Of a DNA stretch of 6,190 nucleotides, positions 1 through 6,190 are shown in pieces; the first letter of the stretch is position 1; each line of letters starts with the position of its first letter. A program made the translations under genes and the position numbers. The stretch comes from an uncultured Muribaculaceae bacterium (GTDB lineage: Bacteria; Bacteroidota; Bacteroidia; Bacteroidales; Muribaculaceae), in assembly GCA_910587355.1 (NCBI GenBank), contig CAJUKF010000077.1, forward strand, positions 1 to 6,190. Direction: 5' to 3'. The notes under the pieces are model-generated. The model was not told where the DNA came from. It saw only the letters and a program-made list of their open reading frames with translations, and searched no databases.

Positions 1-62
1 GATAACACTATGCTCCGACATCATCGCTCACCAACCGGAAAAATCCGCTGACCCCAAAATAG

Positions 63-83
63 CCGGGTAAACACATTTACCGG
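63..83. repeat. Small inverted repeat (hairpin or operator-like), unknown role
   Basis: The arms ccgggtaaa and tttaccgg pair over 8 bp with one bulged G and a 4-base loop (caca). The core reads GTAAA-caca-TTTAC. No T-run follows it on either strand, so it is a poor terminator. It lies about 30 bases downstream of the leftward -7 box at 113-120, where it would fall in the 5' leader of a leftward transcript. It could be an operator, a leader hairpin or chance. Confidence 0.35.
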
Positions 84-112
84 ACACCAATAAATCTTTT
101 ATCATTCAATGC

Positions 113-120
113 CAAAGTTA
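113..120 (-). promoter_or_regulatory. Candidate leftward Bacteroidetes-type -7 box
   Basis: Read on the minus strand this is TAACTTTG followed by GCA, an exact match to the TAnnTTTG -7 consensus of the Bacteroidetes primary sigma factor. It sits in the AT-rich stretch just past the dnaK terminator, as expected for the promoter of the next minus-strand gene beyond the left edge. No TTTG or TTG lies at the usual 19-21 base distance upstream, so support comes from the -7 box and the context only. Confidence 0.4.
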
Positions 121-167
121 GTAAAAATAACCGAACTTAATACTTATCCAATAATAATTTATTAGAC

Positions 168-208
168 AAAAAATGGAGCATAGCTTTGTTGGGCTACGCT
201 CCATTTTT
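168..208 (-). terminator. Rho-independent terminator of dnaK
   Basis: A 16-bp stem (169-184 with 193-208) has an 8-base loop and starts 22 bases past the dnaK stop. On the minus strand the one imperfect pair (180/197) becomes a U-G wobble, while on the plus strand it is an A-C mismatch, so the structure is best in the dnaK transcript. The 3' side ends in six U's (complement of 168-173), five of them in the stem. The plus strand also has a T-run, so it could work in both directions. Confidence 0.85.
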
Positions 209-229
209 GTTATACTGAGATATTAACCT

Positions 230-2134
230 TTATTTCACTTCCTCGAAGTCTACGTCGGTGACGTGGTCGTCGGGGTTGGCGTTATTGGGGTTCGCGCCTC
301 CCTGAGGACCCTGTGCACCCTGCTGGGCCTGTGCCTGAGCATTGAGGATGTCCTGCTGTGCGGCACCGAAGGTAGTTTCGATTTCTTTGATTGCAGCGTC
401 GATGCCGGCGATGTCGGCGTTCTTGTGGGCTTCCTTGAGGCGAGCTACGGCTGCTTCGATAGCCGAACGTTTGTCTGCGGGAATCTTGTCGCCGAATTCG
501 CTGAGCTGCTTTTCGGTCTGGAAGACGATGGCGTCGGCCTGGTTGAGCTTGTCGGCACGCTCTTTTTCACGTGCGTCGGCGTCTGCGTTAGCGGCAGCTT
601 CGTCTTTCATACGTTTGATTTCAGCATCGGTAAGGCCGCTCGAAGCTTCGATGCGGATGCTCTGTTCCTTGCCGGTGGCTTTGTCCTTGGCGGAAACGTT
701 GAGGATGCCGTTTGCATCGATTTCGAAGGTCACCTCAATCTGAGGAATACCACGGGGTGCGGGAGCGATGCCGTCGAGGTGGAATTTGCCGAGGAGTTTA
801 TCGTCTTTTGCCATAGGACGTTCGCCCTGAAGCACGTTGATTTCAACTGACGGCTGATTGTCGGCTGCTGTAGAGAAGGTTTCGCTCTTGCGGGTAGGAA
901 TGGTGGTGTTTGCTTCGATGAGTTTGGTCATCACGCCGCCGAGTGTTTCGATACCTACCGAGAGGGGTACTACGTCGAGAAGGAGGACGTCTTTGACATC
1001 ACCCGAGAGAACGCCGCCCTGAATTGCAGCGCCTACGGCCACTACTTCATCGGGATTTACGCCCTTTGAGGGGGTCTTGCCGAAGATTTTCTCAACCTGC
1101 TGCTGGATAGCGGGGATACGGGTCGAACCGCCGACGAGAATCACTTCGTCGATATCGCTTGCCTTAAGGCCGGCATCGCGGAGAGCGGCTTCGCAGGGAG
1201 CTACGGTAGCGTGGATGAGTTTGTCGGCAAGCTGCTCGAATTTAGCACGCGAAAGGGTGCGTACGAGGTGCTTGGGCACACCGTTCACGGGCATGATGTA
1301 AGGAAGGTTGATTTCAGTTGAAGTGGCGCTCGAAAGCTCGATTTTTGCTTTCTCGGCAGCTTCTTTGAGGCGCTGGAGTGCCATTGGGTCCTGACGGAGG
1401 TCAACGCCTTCGTCTTTGAGGAACTCATCGGCGAGCCAGTCGATGATTACATGGTCGAAGTCATCGCCGCCGAGGTGTGTGTCACCGTTGGTTGATTTAA
1501 CTTCGAATACGCCGTCGCCGAGTTCGAGAATCGAAATATCGAATGTGCCGCCGCCGAGGTCGAATACGGCGATTTTCTGGTCTTTGTTGGCTTTGTCGAG
1601 GCCGTAGGCAAGTGCGGCTGCAGTAGGCTCGTTGACGATACGGCGAACTGTGAGGCCTGCGATTTCACCGGCTTCCTTGGTTGCCTGACGCTGAGAGTCG
1701 TTGAAGTATGCCGGAACGGTGATTACGGCTTCAGTGATTTCCTGTCCGAGATAGTCTTCGGCTGTTTTCTTCATTTTCTGAAGAATCATGGCGGAGATTT
1801 CCTGAGGAGTGTATTCACGGTTGTCGACTACGATACGGGGTGTGTCGTTTTTGCCGCGTACTACTTTATAAGGCACGCGTTCGATTTCGTTGAGTACCTG
1901 GTCATATTTTTCGCCCATGAAGCGCTTGATAGAATAGATTGTGCGCTCGGGGTTTGTGATAGCCTGACGTTTGGCAGGGTCGCCTACCTTGCGCTCGCCG
2001 CCGTCGACAAAAGCTACGACGGAAGGTGTGGTGTTGCGGCCTTCGCTATTGGGGATAACAACGGGGTTGTTGCCTTCGAGAACGGCAACGCATGAGTTGG
2101 TGGTGCCTAAGTCAATACCAATGATTTTTCCCAT
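230..2134 (-). CDS. dnaK: Molecular chaperone DnaK (Hsp70)
   Basis: Cytoplasmic ATP-driven chaperone that binds exposed hydrophobic segments of nascent or unfolded proteins, working with DnaJ and GrpE. The 634 residues match the usual DnaK length. The nucleotide-binding domain (about 1-380) shows GIDLGTTNS (6-14), the catalytic lysine K70 in SIKRFMG, VPAYFNDSQRQ (140-150), NEPTAAALAYG (168-178), the phosphate-2 loop DLGGGTFD (192-199, with T197 at the autophosphorylation position) and VGGSTRIP (334-341). The interdomain linker is VLLLDV (383-388). The peptide-binding domain follows to about 500, then the helical lid to about 590, a Q/G/N/A-rich tail (about 592-622) and the conserved acidic end DVDFEEVK. 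The ATG is fixed by the canonical MGKIIGIDLG start; the stop is TAA. The leader is A-rich with no Shine-Dalgarno. Neither dnaJ nor grpE is adjacent, and no CIRCE (HrcA) repeat is visible upstream. Nothing is broken or missing. Confidence 0.99.
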   Translation of the reverse strand: MGKIIGIDLGTTNSCVAVLEGNNPVVIPNSEGRNTTPSVVAFVDGGERKVGDPAKRQAITNPERTIYSIKRFMGEKYDQVLNEIERVPYKVVRGKNDTPRIVVDNREYTPQEISAMILQKMKKTAEDYLGQEITEAVITVPAYFNDSQRQATKEAGEIAGLTVRRIVNEPTAAALAYGLDKANKDQKIAVFDLGGGTFDISILELGDGVFEVKSTNGDTHLGGDDFDHVIIDWLADEFLKDEGVDLRQDPMALQRLKEAAEKAKIELSSATSTEINLPYIMPVNGVPKHLVRTLSRAKFEQLADKLIHATVAPCEAALRDAGLKASDIDEVILVGGSTRIPAIQQQVEKIFGKTPSKGVNPDEVVAVGAAIQGGVLSGDVKDVLLLDVVPLSVGIETLGGVMTKLIEANTTIPTRKSETFSTAADNQPSVEINVLQGERPMAKDDKLLGKFHLDGIAPAPRGIPQIEVTFEIDANGILNVSAKDKATGKEQSIRIEASSGLTDAEIKRMKDEAAANADADAREKERADKLNQADAIVFQTEKQLSEFGDKIPADKRSAIEAAVARLKEAHKNADIAGIDAAIKEIETTFGAAQQDILNAQAQAQQGAQGPQGGANPNNANPDDHVTDVDFEEVK

Positions 2135-2184
2135 GATTGTATGTTTTTTGTTTTATGTTTATTTTCGTTTTGCTAAAAGTAAAA

Positions 2185-2217
2185 CAAATGATATGCCAAA
2201 TAGTTTTTTCTGCCAAA
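2185..2217 (-). promoter_or_regulatory. Candidate dnaK promoter
   Basis: On the minus strand TTTG (2214-2217) is followed after 20 bases by TATCATTTG (2185-2193). The spacing is right for a Bacteroidetes -33/-7 pair, but the -7 box carries one extra base between TA and TTTG. An alternative -7, TACTTTTA (2174-2181), has no matching -33. The start of transcription would be near 2178, giving a leader of about 45 bases that is A-rich and lacks a Shine-Dalgarno sequence, as is normal in this phylum. Confidence 0.35.
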
Positions 2218-2219
2218 GT

Positions 2220-2235
2220 GTCATATCCGTATGAC
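2220..2235. promoter_or_regulatory. Inverted repeat just upstream of the dnaK promoter, possible operator
   Basis: GTCATA-tccg-TATGAC is a perfect 6-bp inverted repeat with a 4-base spacer. It lies two bases upstream of the candidate dnaK -33 box and downstream of the neighbouring terminator. A second palindrome, TCATGA (2239-2244), follows at once. Position and symmetry fit a regulator site acting on dnaK. No known regulator is recognised, and it is not CIRCE. Confidence 0.3.
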
Positions 2236-2243
2236 TTGTCATG

Positions 2244-2288
2244 AAAACAGGACCGGCACGGGTGTTTATGCCCGTGCCGGTCCTGTTT
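2244..2288 (-). terminator. Rho-independent terminator of the pyruvate:ferredoxin oxidoreductase gene
   Basis: A perfect 18-bp GC-rich stem pairs 2245-2262 with 2271-2288 around an 8-base loop (tgtttatg). It begins 20 bases past the TGA stop. In the minus-strand transcript the stem ends in UUUU (2244-2247), most of it paired, so the U-run is short but the stem is very stable. Four more pairs (2239-2242 with 2289-2292) can form beyond a 2-base bulge. It separates the oxidoreductase transcript from the dnaK promoter. Confidence 0.85.
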
Positions 2289-2308
2289 ATGAAGGGAGTT
2301 TAGAAAAA

Positions 2309-5300
2309 TCAGATTTTCTCGTTGGCTTTTTCAACAGAGCCTATGATGGGGTCGACACCCCACTGCTGCTGAGCGAGACGCTTGTAGTTGTTGTAGCGCC
2401 ACTGTGCGTTTGCCTTGGCCGCAGCGAAGAGTTCTTCGGCTTCGTCAGGATACATCTTGAGTACGGAAGCGTAGCGCACTTCGCCTTTGAGGAAGTTTTC
2501 GAATGCGTCCCAGTCAGGTTCTTTGCTGTCGAGGGTGAAGGGGTTCTGACCCTGCTCCTCTGCGGCGGGGTTGTAGCGCCAGAGGTGCCAGTAACCGCAC
2601 TTCACGGCATTCTCTTCTTCCTGCTGCGAGTGACCCATGCCGGCTTTGATGCCGTGGTTGATACAGGGAGCGTAGGCTATGATGAGCGAAGGACCATCGT
2701 AAGCCTCAGCCTCGCGGATAGCCTTGAGGGTCTGGGCCTGGTCGGCACCCATTGCAATCTGAGCTACGTATACATAACCGTAGGTCGAAGCGATGAGGCC
2801 GAGGTCTTTCTTACGGATACGTTTGCCGGCAGAAGCGAACTTGGCGATAGCACCGAGAGGTGTTGCCTTCGACGACTGGCCGCCTGTATTTGAGTAAACT
2901 TCGGTGTCGACAACGAGCACGTTGATGTTTTCGCCGGTGGCGAGCACGTGGTCGAGACCGCCGAAGCCGATATCGTATGCAGCGCCGTCACCTGCGATAA
3001 TCCACTGCGAGCGTGCTACGATGTAGCCTTCGAGCTCAACAAGCTGCTTGCAGATGTCGCATCCGCATGCCTTGCACAGAGGTACGATTTTGTCGGCTAC
3101 CTCGCGGGTTGCCTTCGGGTCGTGGGGTGCGTTGAGCCACTGCTGTGCGAGAGCTTTCATTTCGGCGGAGCACTTGTCGCAGCCGAGCATGTCGGTGAAG
3201 AGCTGAGCCACGCGGTCGCGGAGCTTCTTGGTAGCTACGCGCATGCCGAGGCCGAATTCTGCGAAGTCCTCGAAGAGCGAGTTGCCCCATGCGGGACCGT
3301 GGCCTGTGGCGTCCTTGGTGTAAGGAGTCGAGGGTACGGAGCCGGAGTAGATTGACGAGCAACCGGTAGCGTTGGCCACCATTTCGTGGTCGCCGTAGAG
3401 CTGCGAGATGAGTTTCACGTAAGGCGTTTCGCCGCAACCCGAGCAAGCGCCGGAGAATTCGAAGTAAGGAGTAGCGAACTGGCTGTTCTTCACGTTCGAC
3501 TTGACGTCTACGAGAGCCTGCTTGCTTTCAACTTCTTTAACGCAGTATTCCCAGCCGGCCTGTTTCTCGAGCTGTGTTTCGAGCGGTTTCATCTGGAGCG
3601 CTTTCACGCCCTTCTTGCCGGGACATACGTCAACGCAGTTGCCGCAGCCGAGGCAGTCGAGAACGTCGACAGCCTGAATGAAGTGCATGCCCTTGAATGA
3701 AGGACCGAGAGCGGGAATGGTGCCTGTCACACCGAAGGGAGCTTTTTCGGCTTCTGCATCGGTGAGAACGAAGGGACGGATAGAAGCGTGAGGACATACA
3801 TAAGCGCACTTGTTGCACTGGATGCAGTTCTCTTCGAGCCATTCGGGGACGAATGCTGCCACACCGCGTTTCTCGTAAGCGGCGGTACCCTGTTCCCATG
3901 TGCCGTCGGCGATTGCCTCGAAGTCGGAAACCTTGAGAAGGTCACCGTCCTGAGCGTTGATGGGGCGGACGAGCTTGGTGATGAATTCGGGGTCGCCGTT
4001 GGAAGCTTTGGGAGCTTCTTCAAGGGAGGCCCATGCAGGGTCAACGTCGAGTTTGTGGTACTCGCCGCCGCGGTCTACAGCCTGATTGTTCTTGTCAACG
4101 ACATCCTGACCTTTCTTGCCGTAGCTCTTCACGATGAATTTCTTCATCTGCTCGATGGCGAGGTCAACGGGGATGACCTCGGTAATGCGGAAGAATGCAC
4201 TCTGGAGAATGGTGTTCGTGCGGTTGCCGAGGCCGATTTCCTGAGCAATCTTGGTGGCGTTGATATAATATACGGTGATGTTGTGCTCGGCGAAGTAACG
4301 CTTTACATGAACGGGGAGATTCTTCACGAGTTCATCACCTTCCCAGATAGTGTTGAGCAGGAAGATGCCGTTGTCGCGGAGACCGCGTGTCACGTCGTAC
4401 ATATTGAGGTAAGCCTGTACGTGGCAAGCCACGAAGTTGGGGGTGCTCACCAGATATGTGGAGCGGATAGGCTTGTCGCCGAAGCGGAGGTGCGAGCAGG
4501 TGAAGCCGCCCGACTTCTTGGAGTCGTATGCGAAATAAGCCTGGCAGTATTTGTTGGTGTTCTCACCGATAATCTTCACGGAGTTCTTGTTAGCACCTAC
4601 AGTGCCGTCGGCACCGAGACCGAAGAATTTGGCTTCGAAAGTGCTGGGGTCGCCCATGGGGATTTCGGGGAGGAGGGGGAGCGATGTGAATGTTACGTCG
4701 TCGACAATGCCGAGAGTGAAGTGGTCTTTGGGCTGGGGCAGAGCGAGGTTCTCGTAAACGCTGACAATCTGTGCGGGCGTGGTATCCTTCGAAGCGAGAC
4801 CGTAGCGGCCGCCGATAACGAGAGGTGCGTTCTCTTTGCCGAACAGGCACTCCTTGACGTCAAGCAGGAGGGGCTCGCCGTTAGCACCGGGTTCTTTGGT
4901 GCGGTCGAGCACGGCGATACGCTTTGCGGTCGCGGGAATAGCTGCGAGGAAGTGCTTTGCCGAGAAAGGACGATAGAGATGAACTTCGATTGCACCGACC
5001 TTCTCACCCTTGGCTACGAGATAGTCGACAGCTTCCTGGATGGCCTGATTGACCGAACCCATGGCGATGATTACGCGTTCTGCATCGGGTGCGCCGTAGT
5101 AGTTGAAGAGGTGATATTCACGGCCGGTGATTTTGGAGATTTCGGCCATATAGTTCTCGACGATATCGGGCACTGCTTCGTAGTGCTTGTTGCAGGCTTC
5201 GCGGTGCTGGAAGAATACGTCGCTGTTCTCGGCCATGCCACGGGCTACGGGAGCCTGTGGGGTGAGGGCGCGTGAACGGAATTTGGCGAGAGCCTCGCGG

Positions 5301-5893
5301 TCGAGCAGGGGAGCGAGTTCTTCCTGTGACAGAGCTTCGATTTTCTGAATTTCGTGCGATGTACGGAATCCGTCAAAGAAGTTGACGAAGGGAATGCTTG
5401 ATTTGATTGTCGACAGATGAGCGACGCCGGAGAGGTCCATAACCTGCTGTACAGAGCCTTCGCACAGCATGGCGAATCCTGTCTGACGAACCGACATCAC
5501 ATCCTGATGGTCACCGAAAATCGAGAGAGCGTGGGAGGCGATTGTACGGGCCGAAACATGGAAAACCGAGGGAAGAAGTTCACCGGCGATTTTGTACATG
5601 TTCGGAATCATAAGCAGGAGGCCCTGTGAAGCGGTGTAGGTGGTGGTGAGGGCACCGGCCTGAAGAGAGCCGTGTACAGCGCCTGCTGCGCCGCCTTCCG
5701 ACTGCATTTCCTGCACAAGCACAGTTTCGCCGAAGATGTTCTTGCGGCCTGCGGCTGCCCATTCGTCCACATATTCAGCCATGGTCGACGAGGGGGTGAT
5801 TGGGTAGATGGCGGCTACTTCAGAGAACATGTAGCTCACGTGAGCGGCTGCCTGATTACCATCGCAGGTCAAGAATTGTTTTTCTTTACTCAT
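2309..5893 (-). CDS. nifJ: Pyruvate:ferredoxin (flavodoxin) oxidoreductase, single-chain type
   Basis: Converts pyruvate and CoA to acetyl-CoA, CO2 and reduced ferredoxin in the cytoplasm; the family forms homodimers using thiamine diphosphate (TPP) and three [4Fe-4S] clusters. At 1194 residues it is full length. In order: pyrimidine-binding domain (about 1-250) with YPITPSS (30-36), E66 and R116; transketolase-C-like domain (about 260-395); catalytic gamma/CoA domain (about 415-630) with GLGADGTVGANK (425-436); a linker domain; a two-cluster ferredoxin domain with C690, C693, C696, C700 and C747, C750, C753, C757; and the TPP domain with proximal-cluster cysteines C817, C820, C845 and C1077, GDG (968-970) and SNTGGQ (1001-1006). 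The long C-terminal extension of the Desulfovibrio africanus enzyme is absent. Two oddities: six extra cysteines at 905-948, and GDGAAYDIG at 968-976 where the family usually has GDGWAYDIG. The start ATG gives the usual N-terminus; the leader has no Shine-Dalgarno. In anaerobes the reduced ferredoxin can feed hydrogenase or other ferredoxin-dependent enzymes and also activates nitroimidazole drugs. Confidence 0.98.
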   Translation of the reverse strand: MSKEKQFLTCDGNQAAAHVSYMFSEVAAIYPITPSSTMAEYVDEWAAAGRKNIFGETVLVQEMQSEGGAAGAVHGSLQAGALTTTYTASQGLLLMIPNMYKIAGELLPSVFHVSARTIASHALSIFGDHQDVMSVRQTGFAMLCEGSVQQVMDLSGVAHLSTIKSSIPFVNFFDGFRTSHEIQKIEALSQEELAPLLDREALAKFRSRALTPQAPVARGMAENSDVFFQHREACNKHYEAVPDIVENYMAEISKITGREYHLFNYYGAPDAERVIIAMGSVNQAIQEAVDYLVAKGEKVGAIEVHLYRPFSAKHFLAAIPATAKRIAVLDRTKEPGANGEPLLLDVKECLFGKENAPLVIGGRYGLASKDTTPAQIVSVYENLALPQPKDHFTLGIVDDVTFTSLPLLPEIPMGDPSTFEAKFFGLGADGTVGANKNSVKIIGENTNKYCQAYFAYDSKKSGGFTCSHLRFGDKPIRSTYLVSTPNFVACHVQAYLNMYDVTRGLRDNGIFLLNTIWEGDELVKNLPVHVKRYFAEHNITVYYINATKIAQEIGLGNRTNTILQSAFFRITEVIPVDLAIEQMKKFIVKSYGKKGQDVVDKNNQAVDRGGEYHKLDVDPAWASLEEAPKASNGDPEFITKLVRPINAQDGDLLKVSDFEAIADGTWEQGTAAYEKRGVAAFVPEWLEENCIQCNKCAYVCPHASIRPFVLTDAEAEKAPFGVTGTIPALGPSFKGMHFIQAVDVLDCLGCGNCVDVCPGKKGVKALQMKPLETQLEKQAGWEYCVKEVESKQALVDVKSNVKNSQFATPYFEFSGACSGCGETPYVKLISQLYGDHEMVANATGCSSIYSGSVPSTPYTKDATGHGPAWGNSLFEDFAEFGLGMRVATKKLRDRVAQLFTDMLGCDKCSAEMKALAQQWLNAPHDPKATREVADKIVPLCKACGCDICKQLVELEGYIVARSQWIIAGDGAAYDIGFGGLDHVLATGENINVLVVDTEVYSNTGGQSSKATPLGAIAKFASAGKRIRKKDLGLIASTYGYVYVAQIAMGADQAQTLKAIREAEAYDGPSLIIAYAPCINHGIKAGMGHSQQEEENAVKCGYWHLWRYNPAAEEQGQNPFTLDSKEPDWDAFENFLKGEVRYASVLKMYPDEAEELFAAAKANAQWRYNNYKRLAQQQWGVDPIIGSVEKANEKI

Positions 5894-5956
5894 AACGTTT
5901 GTAATCGTGGTTATATCTGAAATGATTAATAAGTATCTGTGTTTTTAATGCAACTG

Positions 5957-5990
5957 CAAAGGTAATAAAAAATAGTGAAAGGAGTTACAA
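5957..5990 (-). promoter_or_regulatory. Promoter of the pyruvate:ferredoxin oxidoreductase gene
   Basis: The minus strand reads TACCTTTGCA (5955-5964), an excellent Bacteroidetes -7 box (TAnnTTTG, 5957-5964). The nearest -33-like TTG (5988-5990) is 23 bases upstream, a little farther than the usual 19-21, with a T-rich spacer. Transcription would start near 5950, giving a leader of about 55 bases before the ATG. Confidence 0.65.
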
Positions 5991-6080
5991 TCCGCCTTGA
6001 TTTTTGTGCCCCCTCGCGCCCTTTTATAAATTATTAATGTAGCTGAACGGATTTTGCATAGTGCGGCAGAATGTGGGCGG

Positions 6081-6100
6081 TATTATAAAGGTATTATAAA
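6081..6100. repeat. 9-bp direct repeat spaced one helical turn apart
   Basis: TATTATAAA occurs at 6081-6089 and again at 6092-6100, separated by GG, so the repeat unit is 11 bp. It overlaps a possible minus-strand -7 box. It could be a regulator site or simple AT-rich sequence. Confidence 0.4.
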
Positions 6101-6118
6101 ATATTACTGTCCGCTAAA
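6086..6118 (-). promoter_or_regulatory. Possible second, upstream promoter toward the oxidoreductase gene
   Basis: The minus strand reads TTTA (6115-6118), then about 21 bases, then TACCTTTA (6086-6093), one base off TAnnTTTG. If used it would give a leader of about 190 bases. It lies downstream of the terminator-like hairpin at 6143-6173, so it would serve the oxidoreductase gene and not the gene beyond the right edge. Both boxes are imperfect. Confidence 0.25.
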
Positions 6119-6139
6119 GTTAAGCGTGAGATTTAAAAA

Positions 6140-6176
6140 ATTAGGACCGATTCCACTTGCAGGAATCGGTCCTTTT
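6140..6176 (-). terminator. Terminator-like hairpin, probably of a minus-strand gene beyond the right edge
   Basis: A perfect 12-bp stem (6143-6154 with 6162-6173) closes a 7-base loop (acttgca). On the minus strand it is followed by TAA and six T's (complement of 6135-6140), and on the plus strand by TTTTAGTTTAG, so it could work in both directions. No plus-strand gene lies to its left in need of termination, so the likely client is a minus-strand gene to the right of the window. Confidence 0.65.
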
Positions 6177-6190
6177 AGTTTAGTTTGTGT

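Noticed and set aside
263..850. A 195-codon plus-strand open frame opposite the 3' part of dnaK
   Set aside because: It is the well-known antisense shadow of dnaK, which has been misannotated in databases as an NAD-specific glutamate dehydrogenase-like protein. Its composition (rich in V, F, G, C) follows from the codon bias of dnaK, and it has no promoter or start context of its own.
2231..2893. A 220-codon plus-strand open frame starting in the gap between the two genes
   Set aside because: It runs through the terminator hairpin and then antisense to the oxidoreductase C-terminus. There is no promoter or conserved protein motif, so it is a shadow.
3036..3446. Minus-strand overlapping frames inside the oxidoreductase gene, with arginine-rich translations
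   Set aside because: They are out-of-frame readings of the same strand. The in-frame protein is uninterrupted across this stretch, so there is no frameshift or nested gene.
3788..5275. A 495-codon plus-strand open frame opposite the oxidoreductase gene
   Set aside because: It lies wholly inside a certain, highly conserved gene on the other strand. The length is explained by the sense strand's codon bias, which keeps stops out of that antisense frame; the translation has no recognisable domain.
6008..6023. G-rich tract on the minus strand in the otherwise AT-rich oxidoreductase upstream region
   Set aside because: It has too few separate G-runs for a convincing quadruplex and no inverted-repeat partner nearby. 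It is a composition oddity only.
1..6190. tRNA, rRNA, CRISPR array, insertion sequence or attachment site
   Set aside because: I saw no cloverleaf-like or rRNA segments, no repeated spacer pattern, no transposase coding and no terminal inverted repeats in the intergenic DNA.

Overview
The window looks like a stretch of chromosome from an anaerobic member of the Bacteroidales. Three things point there: the two proteins read like Bacteroidales DnaK and pyruvate:ferredoxin oxidoreductase; the leaders upstream of both starts are A/T-rich and have no Shine-Dalgarno sequence; and at least two upstream regions carry Bacteroidetes-type -7 boxes (TAnnTTTG). A gut genus such as those in Muribaculaceae would fit, but the sequence read by eye does not settle the family.

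Layout, left to right. Bases 1-229 hold no certain gene: a small hairpin (63-83), a leftward TAnnTTTG box (113-120) and the strong terminator of dnaK (168-208). Bases 230-2134 are dnaK on the minus strand. The 174-base gap at 2135-2308 holds the dnaK leader and a candidate promoter, an operator-like inverted repeat (2220-2235) and an 18-bp-stem terminator for the next gene. Bases 2309-5893 are a full-length single-chain pyruvate:ferredoxin oxidoreductase (nifJ/por type), also on the minus strand. The last 297 bases (5894-6190) have no gene. They contain the oxidoreductase leader, its good -7 box, a possible second upstream promoter overlapping a 9-bp direct repeat, and a terminator-like hairpin at 6143-6173 that probably ends a minus-strand gene lying beyond the right edge.

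Both genes appear to be single-gene transcripts, each with its own promoter and hairpin terminator. There is no functional link beyond adjacency: one is the main Hsp70 chaperone, the other the central enzyme that turns pyruvate into acetyl-CoA and reduced ferredoxin in anaerobic metabolism.

I found no new defence, mobile or RNA system here. The most notable point is a six-cysteine motif in the oxidoreductase, in a helical region just before its thiamine-diphosphate site, where the Desulfovibrio africanus enzyme as I recall it has no cysteines. The large open frames opposite both genes are antisense shadows.
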